A stretch of 5,157 bases of DNA from contig CAMZAC010000055.1 in NCBI GenBank assembly GCA_947304085.1, positions 1 through 5,157 of the forward strand. Direction: 5' to 3'. Below are positions 1 to 5,156 of this stretch, in pieces (within the stretch, counting starts at the first letter, position 1; every line of letters starts with the position of its first letter). The stretch comes from an uncultured Alphaproteobacteria bacterium (GTDB lineage Bacteria > Pseudomonadota > Alphaproteobacteria > Rs-D84). Position numbers and translations under genes: made by a program. A model generated the notes under the pieces. That model saw only the letters and a list, made by a program, of their open reading frames with translations, ran no database searches and was not told the origin of the DNA.

Positions 1-3000
1 GGTTCAAACGGGACATCAACACTTTATACAACGTATAATACGGGTGTATATTTGCAAGATAGTCCTCGTGATAATACAACTGAACTGACACCAACAAATA
101 ACAATTCCATTGTTATACCAACCGGACCACAGGTGACTGTATATTATTATAATGCTGATGGCTCTTTAATATCTTCAAATTCATCAAACAAACCGTTTGA
201 AGGCTATTACAACAATACAGGTTGGACAACACAGTATATTGATTCAGACGGTAAAATAACAGACACAGGTTTGACCGTTGGTGAAAGCTATACAGCAGAT
301 GACACCAACAATGTATGGTATGCAAGATATTCATGTGCAAATGTAAGTTTAACATCACCAACAAAAACAGGTTATCAGTTTGATGGTTGGTATGATTCAA
401 CAAACTACGCAAATAAAATAACTTCTTTGTGTCTTAATGAAACAAGAAAAAGTTTGTATGCAAAATGGACCGCCAATACTTATACTATTCAATTTGACGA
501 GAATAGTGGAACGGTGGTCGATTCTATAGACGATTTGGTTGTTCATTATGATACTGCCATTAATGACAGTCCTGCTAAAACATTACCAAATGCCACTGGT
601 CATTTCGTTAAAACAGATTACCATCTTGATGGTTGGTGCACCAAGGCATCTTGTTCTGGTAGCGATAACAAACATTATACTGCTGGTGCTGTCGTTCCAA
701 ATCTTACTTCTACAAATGGTGCTACTGTGACCCTTTATGCAAAATGGGTTCGTGATTATAATTCCTGCCCCTCTGGCCAATACTATTCTGGCTCTGAGGG
801 TGTATGTAAACCTTGCGAAGCGAACTATTATTGCAAAGGTGTAGAATTTGATGATGAAGACCCAAATGATCAAGGTAAAGATCTTTGTGCTGATATACCT
901 GGAACAAACGGTCTGTTCAATCTTTCTGAACCAGAATCTAAAGAGGAGTCATATTGTTATAACGAATATGATGAAACGCGACCTTGTTCCATCGTTAACC
1001 CTATACCTGGTGCTAATGTGATAAGCATTGTATACGCGAACGATAACACAACCGCACATTGCACACGTCATTACGGGGATACCGCCCCATCATGCGAAGT
1101 GACACCGGGTGCTTGCGATATAACAAGTGTTATTTGTGCCACAGGTTATACTTGGAACTCTACATCCAACGCATGCGTTCTGAATACAAGATTCTGTGAT
1201 CCGGGTAGTTATTATGATGTAGATGCTGATGATTGCGTGCCTTGCACACAAGGTAATTATTGCCCTGGGCAACCTTGCGATTGGGAATCCGGTTCTAAAG
1301 CCTTGTCGGCGGCTGATAATGGTCTTTGTTCATGTAGTGAATATACAGATGCTGGGTATCCAAATTCTGCGGCACAAGCAACAAATATCGGGCAGTGCTA
1401 TAGACAAGAAACTGCGAGTTGTAATTCTGCAGATTATAACCCTTGTCCCACCAATGCACACTGTACCTATTCAACATTATCTAAAAGCTGTAAAAGATAT
1501 TATGATGCAAACCCAGATGTTTGTGAGTTGGATAATCCTGGGGCTTGTGATATGACTTTCACTTGTAATCGTGGTTATACCAAAAATACGGCTGAAACAG
1601 CTTGCGAGATAATAAATTATAGTTTAGATTATGAATTGAACGGTGGCAGTTGGCCTGTTGGTGCAACTATCCCGCCTTCATCATACAACATAAATACTAT
1701 TGAATCTGTGACCAGTAGTATACCAACCCCAACAAAGACAATTGGTAGTTTTGTTGGTTGGTGTGATGATAATAATTCTTCAGCATGCATGATTGTGTCT
1801 GATTTGGCAGAAACTTTAAATAACCTGAAATCCAGAACTTTGTATGCACAGTGGAACACAAAAAACTATAAAATTAATCTTGTCAACGAAAGTCAAACCA
1901 ATGTTATTTATGAAGAATATGGTCGCAGATGGAAAGATGCTGATAATTATACTTTGGATACAGTCGATATTCCGACAAAGGTAGGTAGTGTGTTTACTGG
2001 CTATTGGACAACACAATCTGAAGGCGGAAGCAAAATAATACCAGAAACAGGATGTTTAACTTGTACCGATAATCCTGTTTCCCCAACAACTTTTGATGAC
2101 AGCAACACAAACCCCAGCGAAGATGAAGGAATTGATGGCGAAGCAACTTTGTATGCAAGATTTGCAAGTTGCACACAACCATCTGGTGGAAACAACGCAG
2201 GAACACCAACTTTAACCATTAAAAATAATAAATGTTCTTGGTCTGCGACTTGTAATACGGGTTATCATGCTTCGAATCAAGATGATTCTGCTGGTAATAA
2301 CGACGTATATGTGGTTGGCGGAGCAACAGGTTTGGTATTACCAGATTGTTTAGCAGACAAATATACTGTCACTTATTATTGTGGTGAAACAGAAAGCGCT
2401 TCTGATTTAGTCACCTATAATCAAGATTATAGCGCAAGAATCGCTTCAGAGGTTTGTAATTCATATTATGGTTTTGTTCCCGCAGACGAATTTACTTGTC
2501 AAAAAAGCGCAGGAAATGGTTCTGGAACTGGTGCAGAGTTTACTCTACCAACTACTGCTACTCCATGGCTTTTTGATTATGATGTGGTTTGTTCAGTCGA
2601 AATGAACGTCAAAACAAAATATTGTGGTCCAGGTTTGTATTTACCTGCAAATACATTGGAATGTGCAATATGTGCACCAGAACAAAACGGCATAGGCAAA
2701 AAACATTATTATTACTGTATTGGTGGCACATATCCTTTCGATCCGTTTATTACCCAAGGTAGAACAGAATGTTCAGACGGCACAGTTTCTCCTGTTGGTG
2801 CAAGATTACTTGATGATTGTGGGCATATGCTGCACATAGGTACAGACGTATTATATCTGCATAAAAACCCAAAACCGGGTATACCATCGTTAACAATCCG
2901 ATTCAGCGATGGGCCACATTATGCAGATATGTCTTTGGTTCCATCTGATTCTGGCTCTGCAAAGCCGATGAATATTGAAACAAATAACCTTTTACACGTA

Positions 3001-3066
3001 AAATTCTATGATGGTAGTCACTATACGGTTCATGACAACACTGTGAACTATGCAGAATCTGACTAG
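1..3066 (+). CDS. Giant InlB/Flg_new-repeat, cysteine-rich secreted-type protein (5' partial)
   Basis: The frame is open from base 1, so the N-terminus and any signal peptide are outside the window; 1021 codons precede the TAG stop. Blocks ending in aromatic-A-[KRQ]-[WYF] signatures (YARY, LYAKW, LYAKW, LYAQW, LYARF) mark Listeria-Bacteroides/InlB-type beta repeats at roughly nt 133-330, 340-468, 478-747, 1615-1854 and 1864-2163; a degenerate one may follow at 2359-2604. Most carry the G-[YF]-x-x-x-G-[WY] core. Between them are cysteine-rich modules with CxPGxYY...CxxC...YC patterns (766-840, 1195-1269, 2623-2727). I count 50 cysteines, none after nt 2820. Two segments (1054-1185 and 1456-1617) are diverged copies of each other. 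The final 82 residues form a separate cysteine-poor module. There is no LPXTG, hydrophobic anchor or typical autotransporter end. InlB repeats are generally found in exported surface proteins, so adhesion or host contact is likely but inferred; substrate and secretion route are unknown. The thymidine kinase gene follows after 20 bases. Confidence 0.85.
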   Translation, partial: GSNGTSTLYTTYNTGVYLQDSPRDNTTELTPTNNNSIVIPTGPQVTVYYYNADGSLISSNSSNKPFEGYYNNTGWTTQYIDSDGKITDTGLTVGESYTADDTNNVWYARYSCANVSLTSPTKTGYQFDGWYDSTNYANKITSLCLNETRKSLYAKWTANTYTIQFDENSGTVVDSIDDLVVHYDTAINDSPAKTLPNATGHFVKTDYHLDGWCTKASCSGSDNKHYTAGAVVPNLTSTNGATVTLYAKWVRDYNSCPSGQYYSGSEGVCKPCEANYYCKGVEFDDEDPNDQGKDLCADIPGTNGLFNLSEPESKEESYCYNEYDETRPCSIVNPIPGANVISIVYANDNTTAHCTRHYGDTAPSCEVTPGACDITSVICATGYTWNSTSNACVLNTRFCDPGSYYDVDADDCVPCTQGNYCPGQPCDWESGSKALSAADNGLCSCSEYTDAGYPNSAAQATNIGQCYRQETASCNSADYNPCPTNAHCTYSTLSKSCKRYYDANPDVCELDNPGACDMTFTCNRGYTKNTAETACEIINYSLDYELNGGSWPVGATIPPSSYNINTIESVTSSIPTPTKTIGSFVGWCDDNNSSACMIVSDLAETLNNLKSRTLYAQWNTKNYKINLVNESQTNVIYEEYGRRWKDADNYTLDTVDIPTKVGSVFTGYWTTQSEGGSKIIPETGCLTCTDNPVSPTTFDDSNTNPSEDEGIDGEATLYARFASCTQPSGGNNAGTPTLTIKNNKCSWSATCNTGYHASNQDDSAGNNDVYVVGGATGLVLPDCLADKYTVTYYCGETESASDLVTYNQDYSARIASEVCNSYYGFVPADEFTCQKSAGNGSGTGAEFTLPTTATPWLFDYDVVCSVEMNVKTKYCGPGLYLPANTLECAICAPEQNGIGKKHYYYCIGGTYPFDPFITQGRTECSDGTVSPVGARLLDDCGHMLHIGTDVLYLHKNPKPGIPSLTIRFSDGPHYADMSLVPSDSGSAKPMNIETNNLLHVKFYDGSHYTVHDNTVNYAESD

Positions 3067-3084
3067 GAGATTAAAGGAGATTAA
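3065..3084 (+). promoter_or_regulatory. Tandemly duplicated Shine-Dalgarno region before the thymidine kinase gene
   Basis: Two perfect adjacent copies of AGGAGATTAA occupy 3065-3074 and 3075-3084. The downstream AGGAG ends 7 bases before the ATG at 3087 and is well placed as the ribosome binding site. The upstream copy overlaps the TAG stop of the preceding gene and lies 17 bases from the ATG, too far for direct use. It may be a slippage duplication, or it may keep ribosomes nearby after termination; that role is inference. The site fixes the kinase start at 3087. Confidence 0.8.
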
Positions 3085-3086
3085 AA

Positions 3087-3674
3087 ATGGCAAATTTACA
3101 TTTTCACTATGGGGTTATGGGCGCTGCCAAAACCGCACAGTTGTTGACAACTGCTTTTAATTTGATGCAAACTGGTAAGCGGGTTGAAATTATTAAACCG
3201 CAACGTGACGATAGGTTTTCTGACAATGAAATTGTGTCCAGAATTGGTTTGCGGATGCCTGCTTTATCATTAAAAAATTTTGACTCTTATATTCCAAAGC
3301 CAGACACACAATTTATTTTAATTGATGAAGTACAATTTTTCAGCTCTGGTGACGTTGATAAACTGGCAAGAATCATCAATTATTCAAAAGTTATCATTAT
3401 GGGATACGGATTGATGACAGATAGCAACGAACACCTGTTCCCGGCTTCACAAAGATTAATTGAAGTTGGTGCAAAATTACATTTAATTGAAGCTAACTGC
3501 CAAATTGATGGCTGTATGAACTTAGCTACACACAATGCACGATTTGATGCAAACGGACACATCATTACAAATGGTCCACAGATTGCAGTTGGGGCAGATC
3601 GATATCGTTCTGTATGTCGTATGCATTTTGAAAAATTCAAGTGTGGCATGCTTTTAAATCAAATTACAAAATAA
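3087..3674 (+). CDS. tdk: Thymidine kinase, type II (TK1-like)
   Basis: This is the cytosolic salvage enzyme that phosphorylates thymidine to dTMP using ATP. The 195 residues are close to the family's usual length of about 190-210. The N-terminal P-loop is Y8-GVMGAAKTAQLL; Lys15 and Thr16 are kept, but the usual Gly before the Lys is Ala14. The Walker B/catalytic block is ILIDEVQFF (77-85), with Glu81 as expected general base. The GYGLMTDSNEHLFPAS block (106-121) matches the family's G-L-x-T-D...E-L-F-P-x-S segment. A lasso/zinc region follows: Cys138 and Cys143, then the nucleoside-binding GPQIAVGADRYRSVCRMHF (163-181) with Cys177 and His180. The Cys138-x4-Cys143 spacing is wider than the usual CxxC or CxC. 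The start is set by AAGGAG 7 bases upstream. The gene is 20 bases behind the giant repeat protein and probably co-transcribed with it, as I see no terminator between them. A hairpin terminator starts at its stop codon. The family assignment is secure; activity with the altered P-loop is expected but untested. Confidence 0.93.
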   Translation: MANLHFHYGVMGAAKTAQLLTTAFNLMQTGKRVEIIKPQRDDRFSDNEIVSRIGLRMPALSLKNFDSYIPKPDTQFILIDEVQFFSSGDVDKLARIINYSKVIIMGYGLMTDSNEHLFPASQRLIEVGAKLHLIEANCQIDGCMNLATHNARFDANGHIITNGPQIAVGADRYRSVCRMHFEKFKCGMLLNQITK

Positions 3675-3697
3675 AACACCGCACACGGCGGTGTTTT
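3673..3697 (+). terminator. Intrinsic terminator hairpin of the thymidine kinase unit (copy 1)
   Basis: A perfect 10-bp stem, AAAACACCGC (3673-3682) and GCGGTGTTTT (3688-3697), encloses the five-base loop ACACG. It starts inside the TAA stop codon of the kinase gene. The T run is the last four bases of the stem and is then broken by GG, so plus-strand termination may be moderate. The A/T-tailed symmetry would also serve the minus strand. It is a near-exact copy of the hairpin at 3876-3900. Confidence 0.85.
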
Positions 3698-3704
3698 GGA
3701 TTTA

Positions 3705-3728
3705 TGGCGCGCCCAGAAGGATTCCCTC
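3705..3728 (-). pseudogene. 3' remnant of a tRNA-Arg gene
   Basis: Read on the minus strand, this stretch ends in the same acceptor strand, discriminator G and CCA as the intact tRNA-Arg at 3908-3984. The T arm has lost four bases (TTCG) of its loop, leaving GAGGG-AAT-CCTTC. No matching 5' acceptor strand, D arm or anticodon arm is found upstream on the minus strand, so it cannot be a functional tRNA by itself. A weak second T-arm-like motif, AGGTT-GGGTTCGAA on the minus strand, lies at about 3807-3820. Confidence 0.75.
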
Positions 3729-3875
3729 GCACGGCACATAAATTTGTGCCGGCTGTGGGTAAACCGTGACGATTTTGTTACATTTCATTTGCAAAATCTA
3801 CTCGTTTTCGAACCCAACCTGCAAACTGGCATTTGCCAAATGCTTCTGAACAGGTCTGAACACGATGATAAATTA
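3729..3875. other. Structured non-coding spacer between the two repeat copies
   Basis: No credible gene is present. Three inverted repeats are visible: CGGCACA/TGTGCCG (3732-3738 with 3745-3751, six-base loop), GATTTTG/CAAAATC (3771-3777 with 3792-3798) and GCATTT/AAATGC (3829-3834 with 3838-3843). CACGG (3730-3734) could instead pair with CCGTG (3764-3768). TCTGAACA occurs twice, at 3845-3852 and 3855-3862. The density of hairpins suggests a structured RNA, a palindromic mobile element or the remnant of an insertion; I recognise no known RNA family. The strand is unknown; minus-strand reading would place it downstream of the tRNA terminator. Confidence 0.5.
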
Positions 3876-3900
3876 AAAACACCGCACACGGCGGTGTTTT
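3876..3900 (-). terminator. Intrinsic terminator of the tRNA-Arg gene (copy 2)
   Basis: The same 10-bp stem and ACACG loop as copy 1 lie seven bases beyond the CCA end of the tRNA. On the minus strand the stem runs into five consecutive T and then an A/T-rich tail, a good intrinsic terminator for tRNA transcription. It would also stop plus-strand read-through from the kinase side before it runs antisense into the tRNA. Confidence 0.85.
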
Positions 3901-3935
3901 GAATTTATGGCGCGCCCAGAAGGATTCGAACCCTC
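3876..3935. repeat. Direct repeat copy 2: terminator plus tRNA-Arg 3' end (within the intact gene)
   Basis: This is the partner of 3673-3728. It includes the intact T loop that the other copy lacks and is continuous with the complete tRNA, so it is probably the parental copy. Integrases commonly target tRNA 3' ends and leave this arrangement, but no integrase gene is seen here. Confidence 0.85.
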
Positions 3936-3984
3936 AACCTTCTGATCCGTAGTCAGATGCTCTATCCAATTGAGCCATGGGCGC
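3908..3984 (-). tRNA. tRNA-Arg (anticodon ACG)
   Basis: The 77-nt cloverleaf is complete on the minus strand. The acceptor stem GCGCCCA/TGGGCGC is perfect and is followed by discriminator G and encoded CCA. The D stem is GCTC/GAGC with an AATTGGATA loop. The anticodon stem TCTGA/TCAGA encloses CTACGGA, giving anticodon ACG, which reads CGU and, with inosine, other CGN codons. The variable region is AGGTT, and the T stem GAGGG/CCTTC (one G-T pair) has the loop TTCGAAT. Its own terminator follows seven bases downstream, and a truncated copy of its 3' end lies 203 bases further on. It is transcribed divergently from the gene at 4155. Confidence 0.97.
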
Positions 3985-3994
3985 AACGCACTAT

Positions 3995-4022
3995 ATTTTA
4001 TACTCTTTTATTTGATTTGCAA
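3995..4022 (-). promoter_or_regulatory. Predicted promoter of tRNA-Arg
   Basis: On the minus strand, TTGCAA (4017-4022) and TAAAAT (3995-4000, five of six matches to TATAAT) are separated by 16 bases. Transcription would begin a few bases before the tRNA 5' end at 3984. The -35 element lies at the outer end of one arm of the 17-bp inverted repeat. This is a pattern match only; other A/T-rich -10 choices exist. Confidence 0.4.
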
Positions 4023-4097
4023 GAAAAAACGCAAATTTTTAATGTGCGCTTGTATTTTACTGTTTTTATAATCCGTATTTTTTGCGGTTTTTCTTGC
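4019..4097. repeat. 17-bp inverted repeat in the divergent promoter region
   Basis: Arms 4019-4035 (GCAAGAAAAAACGCAAA) and 4081-4097 (TTTGCGGTTTTTCTTGC) are reverse complements at 16 of 17 positions, separated by 45 A/T-rich bases. Read outward on each strand, both arms give TTTGCG-T/G-TTTTTCTTGC and run directly into a possible -35 element. They may be binding sites for a shared regulator, or A-tract elements that bend DNA or contact polymerase. A terminator is unlikely because both flanking genes are transcribed away from this region. The rest of 3985-4154 shows no gene. Confidence 0.7.
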
Positions 4098-4121
4098 GTT
4101 TACGAAAAATTATGTTAATTT
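4094..4121 (+). promoter_or_regulatory. Predicted promoter of the 4155-5156 gene pair
   Basis: TTGCGT (4094-4099) and TAATTT (4116-4121) are 16 bases apart, the same spacing as in the proposed opposite promoter. The -35 begins within the right arm of the inverted repeat, mirroring the tRNA side. A start site near 4128 would give a leader of under 30 bases. The -10 is poor, so the call depends mostly on the symmetry. Confidence 0.3.
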
Positions 4122-4154
4122 AAGCCTGCTGAACAACGACAAACAGGATAAAAA

Positions 4155-4580
4155 ATGATATTTGATACAGAAAAAAATATGGAAAACGATTTAGATGATA
4201 TGTTGGTCAACGCAGGTTTAGAAGAACAGCGTCAAACAATACATCGCATTATTATCTCCGATAATCGCAAAAAAACTTCGTTAGTAAAATCACCTGCTCG
4301 CGTCAAAGTAAAGATATCTTCTTTCCAATACGATACTGTTGCGCATTTTGTGTCAATAAGTTATAAAAATGAAGTATGTAATTTTGATTTAGAAACATTG
4401 CAACCAACGCAAGATTGTGTGGATAACGGTATTCCAAAATCTATCAAAAAAATTATGAAACATATTCGTGCTACTTTTAAACAACACAAGCAAGAATTGG
4501 CTTCGATAGCATATGACGCAAAACGAACACCACTTATTTTCAAACATTTTCGCGTTGACAAGAATAAACTTACATACTAA
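4155..4580 (+). CDS. Hypothetical basic protein, 141 residues
   Basis: I do not recognise this protein. AGGA at 4145-4148, six bases before the ATG, supports this start; the in-frame ATG at 4179 has no Shine-Dalgarno site. Three parts are visible: an acidic, probably helical N-terminus (residues 1-30); a beta-like centre (49-80, including VKVKISSFQYDTVAHFVSISY); and a lysine/histidine-rich helical C-terminus (93-130). There is no signal peptide, membrane segment or metal-binding cysteine cluster (only Cys75 and Cys88), so it is probably cytosolic. The stretch DLETLQ...NGIPK...H-KQEL...A-KRTPL (78-127) faintly recalls the C-terminal half of DUF4160-type proteins, but the HPPHFH-like N-terminal motif of that family is absent, so I do not assign it. 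It is the first gene of a unit with the HAD-like hydrolase six bases downstream and is divergent from tRNA-Arg. The basic C-terminus would allow nucleic-acid binding, which is speculation. Confidence 0.75.
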   Translation: MIFDTEKNMENDLDDMLVNAGLEEQRQTIHRIIISDNRKKTSLVKSPARVKVKISSFQYDTVAHFVSISYKNEVCNFDLETLQPTQDCVDNGIPKSIKKIMKHIRATFKQHKQELASIAYDAKRTPLIFKHFRVDKNKLTY

Positions 4581-4586
4581 ACAGTT

Positions 4587-5156
4587 ATGAAAATTACTAT
4601 CGATTTAGACACTGTGATTTTTGACCCACGTCCATTGTTCAAACGGGCATTCAAGGACGTGGGTCAAACATTTGTAAAATATCACGATTGGGATTTAAGT
4701 AAATGTTATGATGAAGTAGTTGTCAAAAGAATCTTTGAGTTGTTTAATGACGACTTTTTATACACGATGCCCTTATTAGATAAAAAAATTCCGCACATTT
4801 TGAACAGTTTAATGCAAAGACCTGATATAGAAATTTTGTTCGTCACAGAACGTATATTAAAACAGCCCCAAAAAACTTTTCAGCAACTATTGAACGCAGG
4901 TATAAAATGTTCATTTGAACAGGTGTATGACCAAGAAGGCAAAAAATCAGATATTTTATATGAGCTGAAAACAGATTTGCATTTTGATGATTCGCCTAAT
5001 GTGGTTTCTGAATGCATTGAAAAAAACATTCCAATTGTAATGATAAGCAACAACGCAACAAAATACAATCATCATCTGCGGCAATCCGTTCCGTACTATA
5101 CCAATTTACGCACGGCGTTGATTCAGTGTGGAATATACAAACGCAAACAACGCTAA
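4587..5156 (+). CDS. HAD-superfamily hydrolase, probable 5'(3')-deoxyribonucleotidase-like (NT5C type)
   Basis: The 189-residue protein carries the HAD phosphatase motifs in order. Motif I is ITIDLDTVIFD, with Asp6 as nucleophile and Asp8 as general acid/base. Motif II is LFVTER with Thr87. A motif III lysine is at Lys119 or Lys120 in GKKSD, and motif IV is LHFDDSPN with Asp134-Asp135. The helical stretch between motifs I and II (about 17-75) would be the small alpha-helical cap, as in C1-type HAD enzymes. Length and the DDSPN signature fit bacterial members of the 5' nucleotidase deoxy (NT5C) family, which remove phosphate from deoxynucleoside monophosphates; the exact substrate is inferred. 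There is no signal peptide, so it is cytosolic. It starts six bases after the previous stop with no clear Shine-Dalgarno site, suggesting translational coupling. The gene is complete, ending with TAA one base before the window end. A 14-bp inverted repeat lies in codons 12-28. Confidence 0.8.
   Translation: MKITIDLDTVIFDPRPLFKRAFKDVGQTFVKYHDWDLSKCYDEVVVKRIFELFNDDFLYTMPLLDKKIPHILNSLMQRPDIEILFVTERILKQPQKTFQQLLNAGIKCSFEQVYDQEGKKSDILYELKTDLHFDDSPNVVSECIEKNIPIVMISNNATKYNHHLRQSVPYYTNLRTALIQCGIYKRKQR
4620..4668 (+). repeat. 14-bp perfect inverted repeat inside the start of the hydrolase gene
   Basis: TTTGACCCACGTCC (4620-4633) and GGACGTGGGTCAAA (4655-4668) are exact reverse complements around a 21-base loop. 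The arms encode residues 12-16 and 23-28, just after HAD motif I. Eight of the 14 pairs are G-C in an otherwise A/T-rich gene, so the mRNA should form a stable hairpin 33 bases after the start codon. Possible roles are translational control, an operator, or chance under coding constraint. Confidence 0.85.

Larger units (their letters stand above)
3673..3728. repeat. Direct repeat copy 1: terminator plus tRNA-Arg 3' end
   Basis: Bases 3673-3724 match 3876-3927 at a constant offset of 203, with one substitution (3699 G against 3902 A). After a four-base gap, which corresponds to the T loop of the tRNA, the match continues through CCTC to 3728 (3935 in the other copy). The repeated block contains the terminator hairpin, a short linker and the T-arm/acceptor 3' strand/CCA of tRNA-Arg. 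It resembles an attachment-site duplication at a tRNA 3' end, or a segmental duplication followed by replacement. Confidence 0.85.

Noticed and set aside
52..54. TTG at 52 as the start of the giant protein
   Set aside because: The frame is open to base 1 with the same composition and there is no Shine-Dalgarno site before 52, so the gene simply enters from outside the window.
113..2219. Several minus-strand and off-frame open frames of 60-110 codons inside the giant gene
   Set aside because: They lack ribosome binding sites and recognisable motifs, and are explained as shadows of a long low-stop coding frame.
3380..3649. 89-codon minus-strand frame inside the kinase gene
   Set aside because: It is antisense to a clear, well-conserved enzyme and has no family features.
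3705..3875. Possible tmRNA or second functional tRNA
   Set aside because: No 5' acceptor strand, D arm, anticodon arm or tag-peptide reading frame could be found to pair with the tRNA-like 3' end.
3696..3902. A 68-residue open frame on the plus strand between the kinase and the tRNA
   Set aside because: It starts at a TTG inside a terminator hairpin without a ribosome binding site, runs through a tRNA remnant and ends in the second terminator; the residues show no recognisable domain.
3673..3935. CRISPR-like direct repeats
   Set aside because: Only two copies exist, and the repeat is made of a terminator and a tRNA end rather than a regular repeat-spacer array.
4019..4097. The 17-bp inverted repeat as a transcription terminator
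   Set aside because: Both neighbouring genes are transcribed away from it, the loop is 45 bases long and each arm runs into promoter-like sequence.
4361..4561. 66-codon minus-strand frame inside the hypothetical gene
   Set aside because: It is an antisense shadow; the plus-strand gene has the ribosome binding site and operon context.
4880..5068. 62-codon minus-strand frame with a hydrophobic start inside the hydrolase gene
   Set aside because: It overlaps the HAD motif IV region antisense, and its apparent hydrophobicity comes from the complement of conserved codons.
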